64,000 bases of DNA from CAVWCW01 sp963753615 (GTDB taxonomy: Bacteria > Pseudomonadota > Gammaproteobacteria > Chromatiales > Chromatiaceae), in contig CAVWCW010000013.1 in the NCBI GenBank assembly GCA_963753615.1, positions 11,442 to 75,441 on the forward strand, read 5' to 3'. The position numbers were made by a program, and so were the translations under genes. Each line of letters begins with the position of its first letter. Positions within the stretch are counted from its first letter, which is position 1. Positions 1-9,761 of the stretch are shown piece after piece. Below the pieces are notes generated by a model. The model searched no databases. It was not told the origin of the DNA and saw only the letters and a program-made list of their open reading frames with translations.

Positions 1-1741
1 CGCCTTCGAATGACTCGATCTCGCCACTGTATAGCTCCTGCAGCGAGGGGGCCTTGAACCCTGTGCCGGCGCTTGCCCGCAACAGCAAATTCCGCTTCGG
101 CTGCCATCTCAGGCCGGCCTTTGGATTGAACGTCCCGCCAAAATCGCTGTAGTGGTCGTAGCGCCCCGCCAATTGAAGCTCCAATTCGCTGAGAACGGGA
201 ACACTGAGTTCGAGGTAAGCCCCCGAAGAATCCCGGTCCCCATCTCCGCTGGTACCGCCAATACTCAACACCTCGCCGCTCGCGGTTACCGGATCCCACT
301 TGTCGGAATAGTCCTCATGGTGGTATTCCGCACCCACGGCCAGCGCAAGCGCGCCGTGCTCCATTTCGTACAAATCGCCGGTAGCCCGGAAATCGGCGGA
401 ATAAAGCTTGGACTCACCGTCGCGTTTCGTTTTGTACGAGACGGAGTCGGAATCGAAATTCGGACTGTCGCCGTAGACGTTCAGGGTACCGTCGTCGATC
501 GCCTCTTGAACGGCGCTTCCGGTGGCGTAGCCCGATACCCCTCGGACTTTCGTTTTCACCTTTCCGCCACTCAGGCTTGACTCCCAGTCCCAGTCTCGGT
601 AGACGCCGGAAAGCCCGACGACGCCGTTGCCGAAATCGGTATGGAAATTGTCCGTGCGGGATCCGAGTTCCTGCACGCGGTAGATAATGCCAACGTCTTC
701 CCCCGGGTAGATCGTGTTCGGATTGTCGCCACTCACCCCGAAAAAGCCCGACGACGCCGCGAGATCGCGACTGGAGTCGGAATTCGTGTAGAGTGCGGAC
801 GCAAAAAATCTCAGGTCGTCGCTCAGATCGTAGTAGCCCGATGCATTGACACCGATCCGCTCCACCTCGGGGATCAGCGTCGTCCAAGGAGCGAAATCGT
901 ACACACAGAACGGGCTGCCATCCTGGCTACCCGGAGGGCACCTGGGGTCCGGCTCCGGAAATCCCGCGGCTCGGATCGTCGTACCCGGTTTTCCGGCTAT
1001 GCTGCGGTCGTCGATCGGCCCATTCGCCGACGCCGATATATCGCGGTCTTTCGACTTCACTTCTTTGCGTTTCAGGTAATCGAAGCCAACGGTTAGATTC
1101 GATCCCTCGCCATTCAAGCCGCCGGAAATATTGAACGAGCCTTCCTGGCCGTCGTTTTCGCTCGTGCCCCCGTAGCGCACCGACAGATCCGCGCCTTCCG
1201 CGTCTTTTCGGGTGATGATATTCACTACACCGGCGATGGCATCGGAGCCGTAAATCGCCGAAGCGCCGTCTTTGAGTATCTCTATCCGCTCGATCGCGCC
1301 GAGAGAGATCAGATTGACATCGACGAAACTGGAGTGGGCGTCTTGGCCAAACGGAAACAGCGGTACCCTACGCCCGTCGATCAACACGAGCGTTCGATTT
1401 ACGCCCAAACCGCGCAGATCGATTCCGGCCGATGCGGGAGCGAAACCCTGGGTGAATGTCTCGTCGATCAGACCAGAATTGTTGAAGATGACGTCACGGA
1501 ACAATTCGCTGACGGTTTCCGCCCCCGTGCGGTCAATATACTCTCGGTTTAGAACGACGACAGGAGCAATCCCCTCGATATCTGCCCGTTTGATCCGACT
1601 GCCGGTGACCTCCAGCTTTTGCAGTTCCACCGGCTGATCCGACGCGATGCCAGCGCCGCCAGCGTACAGCGGGGCAAACAGCATACCGACAGTTCCAATC
1701 AAAAGAAGGTGCGGCGCCGCTGTGGTTGACTTGATATTCAC
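1..1741 (-). CDS. TonB-dependent outer-membrane receptor, C-terminus beyond window
   Basis: About 580 residues of a TonB-dependent receptor are visible; the rest of the barrel lies beyond position 1. An N-terminal signal-like segment ends near LYAGGAG. It is followed by the plug domain, with GSRIKRADIEG, then VLIDGRRVPLFP and IERIEILKDGASAIYGSDA, which is typical of the TonB plug. After VVNIITRK the repetitive amphipathic barrel strands begin. These receptors bind a large or scarce ligand at the outer membrane and import it with TonB-ExbBD energy. The ligand cannot be told from sequence. I chose the GTG at 1741 because a GGGGTG lies six bases upstream; an in-frame GTG at 1750 is the alternative. 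No TonB system genes are nearby. The reading frame is open to the window edge. Confidence 0.9.
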   Translation of the reverse strand, partial: MNIKSTTAAPHLLLIGTVGMLFAPLYAGGAGIASDQPVELQKLEVTGSRIKRADIEGIAPVVVLNREYIDRTGAETVSELFRDVIFNNSGLIDETFTQGFAPASAGIDLRGLGVNRTLVLIDGRRVPLFPFGQDAHSSFVDVNLISLGAIERIEILKDGASAIYGSDAIAGVVNIITRKDAEGADLSVRYGGTSENDGQEGSFNISGGLNGEGSNLTVGFDYLKRKEVKSKDRDISASANGPIDDRSIAGKPGTTIRAAGFPEPDPRCPPGSQDGSPFCVYDFAPWTTLIPEVERIGVNASGYYDLSDDLRFFASALYTNSDSSRDLAASSGFFGVSGDNPNTIYPGEDVGIIYRVQELGSRTDNFHTDFGNGVVGLSGVYRDWDWESSLSGGKVKTKVRGVSGYATGSAVQEAIDDGTLNVYGDSPNFDSDSVSYKTKRDGESKLYSADFRATGDLYEMEHGALALAVGAEYHHEDYSDKWDPVTASGEVLSIGGTSGDGDRDSSGAYLELSVPVLSELELQLAGRYDHYSDFGGTFNPKAGLRWQPKRNLLLRASAGTGFKAPSLQELYSGEIESFEG

Positions 1742-2394
1742 CAGATTCACCCCGTCGTTGTTATTCGGGCTGTAGCCTTCCCATCGCCCCAGACTTAGAG
1801 TCGTTTCCTCCCTACTACTTTGACTCCGTTTCGTCCCGGTTTATTGGAATTAAAGGCCGACTAACCGTCTCCGTTCATTTCTGCCGAGATTACCACAGTC
1901 CGAACCGGTTTGCCTGGCTGAGCAGTCAAGTCGGATGGGCATTTCAAGACTGGATTGTGAATCTCGGTCACAATTGCAAACCATTCCAATCGGAGCAGCT
2001 CAAAGTTGCGGCCAGGCCCCCATTTCGCCGAAGAAAAGGCTGAAAAAAGCCACCCTTGGCTTTGTTCAGCGGCTTTCGGCGACGGAGTTCCCGAAAGCCT
2101 TCGTTTCCAGTCCCATGAGGCGACTGAGAATGGCGGGTCGCGACGCAGGGCTCAGGATACGAGCGGGACCGGCGCCGGGGACGAATTCCACGGGCGCGGT
2201 GCGGCACCGATATGGGAATTTGAAAGCCCTTGGAAAAACACCTTTTCGGTGCTGGACCTCCAGATGCCCCCGGATCAGTCGCGCCATCTGAATTGGCGAG
2301 CAGTAGGGGCTATACGTTCGAGCCCTCTCAAATGCGCCAACCAACTACCCTTTACCCAGATAGCGCCTCGAGCCTCAGTCGATCCAGCAAAACC
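1742..2394. other. Intergenic region without recognisable gene
   Basis: About 650 bases between the divergently placed start of the TonB receptor and the end of the propeller diguanylate cyclase. Short ORFs exist on both strands, but none has family-like composition or a convincing ribosome site. It probably holds the promoter of the TonB receptor. No terminator with a clear T-tract was seen for the gene ending at 2395. Confidence 0.4.
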
Positions 2395-5300
2395 TCAACC
2401 CGCCTGCTTCGTCACCTCGTCCCCGGCAGCGACGAAACCCCCATCGACTGAAGTTCTGGCTTCGACCACGCCCTTTTGGAGCAGATCATTGATATTAACT
2501 TTCAAGGCTCGAAGTTGATCGGGCGAAGTGGTCTTATCCGTGCTGTAGATCGCTACCCAAGCATTCTTGCTTTGCTTTGCCAAATACGAGGCCTGATCAG
2601 CGATGTCGATGGCCTGCTCCCATGAAATCAAGTTAGGCTCCGCCGACACAAACGGGTACAAGCTCATACCTATCGAGGCAGATAACCTCCCTAGGTGCCC
2701 GTTGCCCAACTGATATTGGTGGTGCTGAATTTCGAAGCGCACCCTTTCTGCCAGCTTTTCCGAGCCCAAGGAGCCACCGCACTGGCCGACCAGCAAAAAC
2801 TCGTCGCCGCCCCACCGTATAACGGTATCCGACTTGCGCGCGCACTTCCGCAATATGTCGCAAACTTGCAGCAGCGCCTTATCCCCTGCATGGTGCCCAT
2901 AATCGTCGTTGACGACCTTGAATCCATCCAAATCGATCATCATAAAGAAGAGCTCGGGCTGCAGATCGACTGCGGTCGGCTGATCTGTTTTTCTCTGGCT
3001 ATCCGCATAGGATCTATCCAGGAGAGCCGCCTCCGTTTCTAGAAACTCGTACAGATAGCGCCGGTTTCTCAGCCCGGTCAGCGAATCACTCATGCTCGAC
3101 TCTTTCAGCTGCTTGTTGAGACCCTGGAGGTCTCTATTTCGGTCGGCTAGCTCCTGTGTTCGAAGATCGACCTGGGTTTCCAGTTCCCTCGCGTGGGCCT
3201 TTTCGCCTTCGAGTTTCCTGTATTGGCTGCGGAGAAACAACCCAAGCGACGCCATCAGCGCCAAACCATAGAAAGCGAACGCCCAATTCGACATCCATGG
3301 AGGCGGGACAACGAGCAGTTGCACTCGAGCAGCGCCCATACTCCAAATCCCATCGTTATTTGCGCCCCGAACCTTGAATAGATATTCTCCCGCTGGAAGA
3401 TTCGTATAGGTCGCTCTCCTATGATCCTCGGATTCAATCCAATCCGAATCGAAGCCCTCGAGCTGGTATCGGTAATGATTCTTCTCGGGGGATGCGTAAT
3501 CGAGCGCGGCAAAATCAAAACTAATTGATCTGTCAGGGTATGCGAGCTCAACCGAAGGCAATGACTCTTTCCCACTGAAGAATCTTGCGATGCGCCCCCC
3601 CTGGGTGGTGGCGTAAGCAGCGACTTCCGGCGCGTGTGTGTTCACATGGACGTCACCGGGAAAGAAGGCAACGACTCCCTCGGGGCCGCCGAAATACATT
3701 CGACCGTCTCGGTCGTCGCGTAGCAGTGCACCAAAATTAAAGTCGGCACTGGGCAGACCGTCAGCTTGGTCGAAATGCCTTACCCACCCGTCTGTGGGCG
3801 ACACAGCCGAGATACCCCTGTTGCTGCTTAGCCACAATAGACCGTCGTTCCCCTCCAGAATGCCGAAAATCGTGTTACTGACTAGCCCTTGCGCCTTCCC
3901 GAACCATGTAAATCTTTGTCGTCCCGCCAAACGGTCATCGCGACTCCACTGAGACACCCCGCCGCCTAAGGTAGCAACCCATAGCGCACCTCTGGAATCC
4001 TCGAAAACCTTCCAGGCGCCGTCGCTTGACAGCCCGGACGCGTTCGTCGAGTCGTAGCGATAAGCCTCAAAGGCTTGCGAGTCCGGCATGAATCTGTTGA
4101 GACCACCGTCTTCCGTTCCAATCCAAAGTTCACCCAAACTGTCGCGGTAGATGTCCAAAACCCGGTTGCTGCTCAGCGAGCTTGCGTCTTCCGGATCATG
4201 TCGGAAAACATCGAAACGCTCCGACTCGGGCCGAAGGCGATTCAACCCTTGTCCGTAGGTTCCAACCCAAAGCGTGCCATCCGGGTCGCTATGGAGGCTG
4301 GTTACGCTGTTTCCGCTCAACGAGCCTGGATCCTGCGGATCGTGCTCGTAGCCATCCACATGACCATCAGCCATATTCAGTTTGTATAGCCCACGCTTTC
4401 TGGAACCCACCCAGAGCGACCCTCGTTGGTCGTTGAGCAAGGCCATAATCCGCACGCCAGGAGGACCTCCAGACGACTGGACCCCATCAAAATATGTTTT
4501 TACCGTGCCTCTGAAGCGGTCTACAAGATTTAATCCTCCATCGTACGTCGCAACCCAAATTCTCCCTTCGGGCCCTTTGGCGAAAGCCGTAACCACTTTT
4601 CCTTCGATCCTAAGTTCCGCATCCGGCTTATCGTTGTAGAAAACGAACGCTTCGCTCACGAACTTCCTCTTATTCAGTCCATTGTAGGTTCCGACCCAAA
4701 ATACATTCCCTCTATCTTGGAAAACGGCGGTGATGCGGTTGTCGCTGAGACTGGAGAAATCCACGTCCGAGTGGGTGTAGGGAACGAACCCATCGATCCT
4801 CGGGCGCCATTCGTTCAAGCCGCTGTCTGTCCCGACCCAAATAGTGCCCTGCCTGTCTTCGAATAAGGCTCTAACCCGATTATCGCTGAGACTGCCCGTA
4901 CCCTCGGAATCGGCCGCATAGACCTTGAAATCAGCGGCATCAGGCCGCCACAGGTTCAATCCGCCTTCGTCGGTTCCGATCCAAAGTCGCCCGCTTCGAT
5001 CATACAAGAGGGCTCGAACATGGTCATTGCTGAGGCTCCCGGGTCGCGCCGGATCGTGGCGAAACCACTCGATGTTGCCGGTAGAGACCTCCAACTTCCC
5101 AAGTCCAGACCCATCGGTCCCGAACCATAGGAAGCCGCCGTTGGCCTCTACAATAGATAACACTGTGCTCCGATGTCCATCTGCGCTTTCGTCTATGAAT
5201 CTACGGAACTTACCAGTTGACTTATCGAACCTATTGAGCCCTCCGCGATCGGTTCCCACCCACAGAGCCCCTTGGCGGTCCTCGAAGATAACCCGCACTC

Positions 5301-5790
5301 GATCGCTGCTCAGAGACTCCGGGTCGGCCGGATTGTTGCCATAGCTTACAAAGCTGTCGGTTTCCTCTCGGTAACGGCTCAAACCGCCACCGTCCGTGCC
5401 CACCCAAAGCACCCCAGAACGGTCGACGAATAACGACCACACGTAATCGCTGTTCAAAGAGCCGGAATCCTGCACGTCATTGAAGTATGTTTTGAACTCG
5501 TATCCGTCGTATCGATTAAGCCCTTCCTGCGTGGCAATCCAGAGAAAACCGCGACGATCTTGCGTGATATCGTTGATTGTCGGCTGGGACAAACCTTGGG
5601 CCACGCTGATTCGGACGAACTGATAATTCGATTTGGACAGTTCCAGCATTGCGCTGGAATCCAGTCTAGCGGGCAGATCGGCAACTGCGACGGAGCCTAT
5701 GCCGACCAAAGAGACCAAAACCAAAAGCCGCCAAATCGCAGATAACGACGGGCGAATCAACAACTTTATAAACTGCTCCACTGGGTTCAT
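2395..5790 (-). CDS. Beta-propeller sensor diguanylate cyclase (two-component-regulator propeller, Y_Y_Y, GGDEF)
   Basis: Protein of about 1131 residues. An N-terminal membrane or signal segment (LLVLVSLVGIGSVAVADLP) is followed by about fourteen propeller repeats, each with a core like GxLWVGTDGGGLxR. Next come a Y_Y_Y immunoglobulin-like domain, one membrane helix (WAFAFYGLALMASLGLFL), a coiled coil and a C-terminal GGDEF domain. The active-site motif WGGDEF is intact, about 130 residues from the end. RKSD sits five residues upstream, matching the inhibitory I-site. The periplasmic propeller probably senses a ligand and controls cytoplasmic c-di-GMP synthesis. The ATG at 5790 is preferred over a TTG at 5844. 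It lies in the same orientation as, and just downstream of, a GGDEF/EAL gene, so the two may act as a synthesis/breakdown pair. The ligand is unknown. Confidence 0.9.
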   Translation of the reverse strand: MNPVEQFIKLLIRPSLSAIWRLLVLVSLVGIGSVAVADLPARLDSSAMLELSKSNYQFVRISVAQGLSQPTINDITQDRRGFLWIATQEGLNRYDGYEFKTYFNDVQDSGSLNSDYVWSLFVDRSGVLWVGTDGGGLSRYREETDSFVSYGNNPADPESLSSDRVRVIFEDRQGALWVGTDRGGLNRFDKSTGKFRRFIDESADGHRSTVLSIVEANGGFLWFGTDGSGLGKLEVSTGNIEWFRHDPARPGSLSNDHVRALLYDRSGRLWIGTDEGGLNLWRPDAADFKVYAADSEGTGSLSDNRVRALFEDRQGTIWVGTDSGLNEWRPRIDGFVPYTHSDVDFSSLSDNRITAVFQDRGNVFWVGTYNGLNKRKFVSEAFVFYNDKPDAELRIEGKVVTAFAKGPEGRIWVATYDGGLNLVDRFRGTVKTYFDGVQSSGGPPGVRIMALLNDQRGSLWVGSRKRGLYKLNMADGHVDGYEHDPQDPGSLSGNSVTSLHSDPDGTLWVGTYGQGLNRLRPESERFDVFRHDPEDASSLSSNRVLDIYRDSLGELWIGTEDGGLNRFMPDSQAFEAYRYDSTNASGLSSDGAWKVFEDSRGALWVATLGGGVSQWSRDDRLAGRQRFTWFGKAQGLVSNTIFGILEGNDGLLWLSSNRGISAVSPTDGWVRHFDQADGLPSADFNFGALLRDDRDGRMYFGGPEGVVAFFPGDVHVNTHAPEVAAYATTQGGRIARFFSGKESLPSVELAYPDRSISFDFAALDYASPEKNHYRYQLEGFDSDWIESEDHRRATYTNLPAGEYLFKVRGANNDGIWSMGAARVQLLVVPPPWMSNWAFAFYGLALMASLGLFLRSQYRKLEGEKAHARELETQVDLRTQELADRNRDLQGLNKQLKESSMSDSLTGLRNRRYLYEFLETEAALLDRSYADSQRKTDQPTAVDLQPELFFMMIDLDGFKVVNDDYGHHAGDKALLQVCDILRKCARKSDTVIRWGGDEFLLVGQCGGSLGSEKLAERVRFEIQHHQYQLGNGHLGRLSASIGMSLYPFVSAEPNLISWEQAIDIADQASYLAKQSKNAWVAIYSTDKTTSPDQLRALKVNINDLLQKGVVEARTSVDGGFVAAGDEVTKQAG

Positions 5791-5909
5791 CGTTCTAGAT
5801 CCGGGGACGTGAATCCCGTTTGGACGTTTTCTGGTTTGCGCCAATAGTCATTCAAGCTGCTCCGGTTTGGCCGGCAGATGGCAATGATGAAGGTTTCGTC
5901 TGCGATACC

Positions 5910-7331
5910 TCATAACCGCCCCTGGTTTACTTTCGTCCAAGCCTGATTATCGAATTTCCAGGGAAATCCTTCGTCGATCTTCATCAGAAAAGATTCTTCG
6001 CTCTGTGGACGCGCGTAACCAAATCCCTGTCCCAACTGGCACCCATAACCAGCCAGAATTCTGTACTGGTCTTCAGTTTCGATACCTTCGGCAACTATAG
6101 TGAGGTCTAACTCCCTACCCATTGCGACAATCGCACCGATTATTCTCGCCGCTTTCTCCGACGCGCCTATTTCGCGCAGCAAAGACCGATCGATCTTCAT
6201 AATCGCCAGCGGCAAATGGAGCAGATTAGACAATCCGGAGTAGCCCTTGCCAAAATCGTCAACCGCGATTTCAACCCCTCGTGCGGCGAGCTGCGCAAAA
6301 ACCTTGCGCGTAATTGCGGTGTTTTCGAGCGCTTCGCTTTCAGTTACCTCCAGAATCAGGTGGTTGTGCTCTATTCCCGCTTGTTCGACTGACTGGCTCA
6401 CCAGCGCCACAAAATCCGGGTCAAGAAGTTGCCTGGGGGAAATGTTCACCGCCATGCGCAACCCGGTTCGGCCCTCGGCTCTCCACTTTGCGAGTTGAGT
6501 ACAAGCTTCGCGCATTACCCAGCGCCCAATTCCGACAATCTGACCGGTTCTCTCCGCTAACGGCAGGAACTTATCGGGACTGAGCAAACGGCCGTCCGCG
6601 TCACGCAGGCGCAACAACGCCTCGGCGCCCACGCTTTGCTGGGACTTGATGTCGAAGATTGGTTGAAAATGCAGAACAAAACGGTTTTCATCCAGGGCTG
6701 TATCCAATTCGGCCGCAAGCCGAACCTGACCATGAACTCGCTTGACGGCGTCCCATGAGAATACAACGTCTCGAATCTTCGATGGGTTGATATCGGATGC
6801 TGCGGCCGCACAGTGCAACGCCATGCGAGCCAGGCGAACCAATCTTGCTGGCGAGGTGGCATCGTACGGGTACCTTGCAACGCCGGCGTGGGCTTCCAAT
6901 CGCATTCTGAGTTGCCTGACTTCCCAAACGCCGCTGCAACTCCGCACCAGCCGCTCGCAAACGCCGAATGCTTCAGACCGACCACCGACGTTGGGAACCA
7001 ATACTGCATATTCGTCTGAGTTTGTCTGCAGGACGAAGTCCTCTGCCCGTGTCACCGAGCGCAGCCGCCGCGCGCATTCCCGCTGCAATTGTAGACCTAC
7101 CCGGGCGCCGCACGCATCCTCGATCTCGCGAAAATTTTCGATGCGCACCATTACCAGGGAGACTGGACGGCCGTTACGCTTGGCCCGCTCAAATGCGGGC
7201 GCGAGCGTTTCCGACACATGGCCGTTCACGCCGGCGGCGTTGCGAGCGATCGGGCGAATTTCAGCATTGGCGAAAGAACAGCCGACTTGCGAATCCCCTA
7301 GCATTACCGCGTACCCTCTTGATCCTTTCAT
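5910..7331 (-). CDS. GGDEF/EAL protein, probable c-di-GMP phosphodiesterase
   Basis: 473 residues and no membrane segment. Residues from about 40 to 200 form a GGDEF domain whose signature is degenerate (NSDEY instead of GGDEF), so it is probably not a cyclase and may bind GTP or be purely structural. Residues from about 215 to 460 form an EAL domain with all the key elements visible: GAEALLRL, NISPRQL, ILEVTESEAL, DDFGKGYSGLSNL, MKIDRSLL and VAEGIET. The family hydrolyses c-di-GMP to pGpG, using the glutamates and aspartates in these motifs to bind two metal ions. The ATG at 7331 has AAAGGGATC just upstream. It lies between a propeller diguanylate cyclase and a secreted protease, so it probably offsets the neighbouring cyclase, which is inference. 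Confidence 0.9.
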   Translation of the reverse strand: MKGSRGYAVMLGDSQVGCSFANAEIRPIARNAAGVNGHVSETLAPAFERAKRNGRPVSLVMVRIENFREIEDACGARVGLQLQRECARRLRSVTRAEDFVLQTNSDEYAVLVPNVGGRSEAFGVCERLVRSCSGVWEVRQLRMRLEAHAGVARYPYDATSPARLVRLARMALHCAAAASDINPSKIRDVVFSWDAVKRVHGQVRLAAELDTALDENRFVLHFQPIFDIKSQQSVGAEALLRLRDADGRLLSPDKFLPLAERTGQIVGIGRWVMREACTQLAKWRAEGRTGLRMAVNISPRQLLDPDFVALVSQSVEQAGIEHNHLILEVTESEALENTAITRKVFAQLAARGVEIAVDDFGKGYSGLSNLLHLPLAIMKIDRSLLREIGASEKAARIIGAIVAMGRELDLTIVAEGIETEDQYRILAGYGCQLGQGFGYARPQSEESFLMKIDEGFPWKFDNQAWTKVNQGRL

Positions 7332-7451
7332 GATCCCTTTCCCAGACGCCCCGATCCATGCGCTCGCATTGAGATGAATCCATTCTGGGAGCCGCCTCCT
7401 GGGCCGAACATCCTGGAGTAGGTCCCCGCTCGCGTTGCTTGTCGACCGACC

Positions 7452-9197
7452 TCAATCGTCCATCAGGCCGCTGTCGGACAAGAGGGTGCTGTCGCCGCTG
7501 GTCGAGCCATCGCTCCAGAGATAGGCATCGGACCACAGGTAGGCGTCCGACCACAGGTAAGCGTCGCTCCACAGATAGGCGTCGCTCCACAGGTACGCAT
7601 CACTCCAAAGGTAGGCGTCGCTCCACAAGTAGGCATCCGACCACAAGTAGGCATCCGACCACAGGTAGGCGTCGGACCACAGGTAGGCGTCGCTCCAAAG
7701 ATAAGCGTCAGACCACAGGTAGGCCAGACCCCACTCCTCGCCGCCCCACAAGTACGCCGTATCCTCGAAGCCCATCATCGGGGTTCCGCTCGCACCCGGA
7801 GGGTCGTAGCGGAACGCCTGCGGCGACGGCGCCTGGCTCACGCTGCCGGTGTCGGCGAGCGCCGCTTCGATGTCGAGCAGCCCCGCGCCGGTGGCGAACA
7901 CGTCGGCGAAGTCCACCTTCGCCGCCGAGCGCATCAGCCGCGCCTTGACCGTGTCCGGGGTCAGGCTCGGGTCCTTCTCCAGCATCAGCGCCACCGCCCC
8001 GGTCACCACCGCCGCCGCCATCGAGGTACCCGATAGCTGGTAGTAGTCCGCTGACTTCGCACCCGGCGCCTTGATTAGCCGCTCCGAGTAATTCGACTCC
8101 AGGTAGGAGCGGTCCGCGTTGGCCGAGATCAGGCGGTTGCCGGGGGTCACCAGGTCCGGCTTGACATAGTGGTCGCCCAGGGTCGGACCGCGCGAGGAAA
8201 AGGTCGAAACGATGTCGTTGCTCGGGTCGCTGTCGCCCCAGGTGGTCACCGAACCCACGGTAATGACCTTGCGCGAGTTGCCCGGGCTGGTGATGGTGCC
8301 GTAGCCGTCGCGCCCGGCGTTGCCCGCCGAGCAGACCACCACCACCCCGGAGTCCCAGATCGCCTCGACTGCCTGCACCAGCGGGTCTTCCGCCGACGGC
8401 TGGTAGACCGGGTGGCCCAGCGACATGTTCACCACCCGGATGTGCCAGTTTTCCTGGTTCAGCGCCAGAATGTCGTCCAGGCCGGCGATCACGTCCGAAC
8501 TCAGGCCCTGGCCGACCTCGTCGAGCACCCGCACCGTAGCTACTTGGGCGTCCGGCGCGATACCCCGGTACAGACCCGCGGAATCACTTCCGCTGCCGAC
8601 CACGATCGCCGACACATGGTTGCCGTGACCGTGCAGGTCGTCCGCCTTACCGCCGATCAGGGAGACCTTATACAGGGGCTTGAGGTCGGAGTGGCTCTTG
8701 TAGCCCGAGTCCACCACCGCCACCTTGACGCCGGCGCCGGTGTAAGGCACCGAACTACCGAGTTCGGGAAAGTGTGAGGTCACCGACGAGGGCAGGCTCG
8801 CGGTTACCGGGCTGGACGCCGGGGTAATCGTGTACAGCCCGTCGTCGAGGCTGGATACCGCACCGCCGCTGACCGGCTCGTCGAAGTCGACGCGCGCCAC
8901 GTTCGGGTTGTCCGCCAGCGCCGCCGCCGCCTGCGCCGGCACCCTGATCGCGTGGCCTTTGATAAGCCTGAACTCGTGACGCAACTGCCCGCCGGCCTTC
9001 GCGACCTTGCCCCGGTCACCCTTCGTAGGCCGCTGTTTGTAGGTAACGATGAGATCCACCCAATCGACCGGGTGATTCGCCAGCACCTCGCGGGCGCGGT
9101 CGCTCATCTTCGCACTTCCAGGGGCCGCCTGGGCTACCAGGGTGAACGCCGCGAGGGCGAGGACTCCGAAGAGCTTGCGTAGGACCTTGATTCTCAT
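7452..9197 (-). CDS. Secreted subtilisin-like (S8) protease with C-terminal AYLWSD repeats
   Basis: 581 residues from the ATG at 9197, which follows an AAAGGTGCGGC ribosome-site region; the frame opens further upstream without signal-like sequence. The signal peptide is KLFGVLALAAFTLVAQAAPG. An inhibitor-I9-like propeptide (residues about 40-110) precedes the catalytic domain. The catalytic triad is visible: Asp163 in VAVVDSGYKSH, His191 in HGHGNHVSA and Ser392 in LSGTSMAAAVV, with SAGN oxyanion residues near 290. After residue about 470 comes a short linker, then twelve exact AYLWSD hexapeptides preceded by a degenerate AYLWGG unit, ending in a Ser/Asp-rich tail. The enzyme is probably exported and autoprocessed. 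The repeats may anchor it to the cell surface or mediate association, which is inference. Confidence 0.92.
   Translation of the reverse strand: MRIKVLRKLFGVLALAAFTLVAQAAPGSAKMSDRAREVLANHPVDWVDLIVTYKQRPTKGDRGKVAKAGGQLRHEFRLIKGHAIRVPAQAAAALADNPNVARVDFDEPVSGGAVSSLDDGLYTITPASSPVTASLPSSVTSHFPELGSSVPYTGAGVKVAVVDSGYKSHSDLKPLYKVSLIGGKADDLHGHGNHVSAIVVGSGSDSAGLYRGIAPDAQVATVRVLDEVGQGLSSDVIAGLDDILALNQENWHIRVVNMSLGHPVYQPSAEDPLVQAVEAIWDSGVVVVCSAGNAGRDGYGTITSPGNSRKVITVGSVTTWGDSDPSNDIVSTFSSRGPTLGDHYVKPDLVTPGNRLISANADRSYLESNYSERLIKAPGAKSADYYQLSGTSMAAAVVTGAVALMLEKDPSLTPDTVKARLMRSAAKVDFADVFATGAGLLDIEAALADTGSVSQAPSPQAFRYDPPGASGTPMMGFEDTAYLWGGEEWGLAYLWSDAYLWSDAYLWSDAYLWSDAYLWSDAYLWSDAYLWSDAYLWSDAYLWSDAYLWSDAYLWSDAYLWSDGSTSGDSTLLSDSGLMDD
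7509..7724 (-). repeat. Twelve 18-bp tandem repeats encoding AYLWSD
   Basis: Twelve in-frame 18-base units inside the protease gene. The DNA units differ at synonymous positions (for example the Ser codon is TCG-, AGC- or TCC-type between units) while the peptide is unchanged, which indicates selection on the protein rather than recent DNA slippage alone. Confidence 0.95.
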
Positions 9198-9761
9198 GCC
9201 GCACCTTTCCCTTTCTACTATTGCCAACCAAAAGAAAACCGTCGCCGGATTGGTGACACCTTCGCTCTGCTGAGCATCCCTGAATGCGTTCACCCGCGGC
9301 TTTGGTTCTATCTAAGGCACAAACCGAGCCAACCATGCGTCAACCGGATCGGTTCCAATAAATTCATTTGAAACAGGCGCCTAGCAGATGGCACCCAGCA
9401 CACCTTCCTGTCTGCATGGGAACCAAGCCGCCACTATTTCCGGTGACTCGCCGAAAATGTGACGCACTTCTCGAAATTGTGGTTCTGTGACCGCGGTCAA
9501 TAAATGGCGGAGGCGAGGGGGGAAAGAAGATATGCGGGGGGGGGCAGGCCGGTACCGAACCAGCCCGTCCCGGCTTGATTAGATCAACACGCCCGGGAAT
9601 GGCGCCTTTGCCGCGCCAGGGGCAGGACGAAGCCGGCCAGTCGTCGCCGGCGTATACCCGGCGAGCGGCTCGTATGCCCATTGAGGCAAGGCTGAGGGAA
9701 ACACTTCAAAAGCCGTTCGGAAATGCCAGGGTTGGCGTATTTACCCTTTCTAATAGAGGGA
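9198..9761. other. Intergenic region without recognisable gene
   Basis: About 560 bases upstream of the protease and downstream of the sigma54-type activator, both on the minus strand. It contains C/G-rich runs near 9535-9545 but no gene, tRNA or strong hairpin with a T-tract. It presumably holds the protease promoter. Confidence 0.4.

Noticed and set aside
1780..1930. Possible c-di-GMP (GEMM) riboswitch before the TonB gene (CAGGCAAACCGG, GGGACGAAACGG)
   Set aside because: Only two short fragments resemble the consensus, and their spacing and the required GGGACGCAAAG element do not fit.
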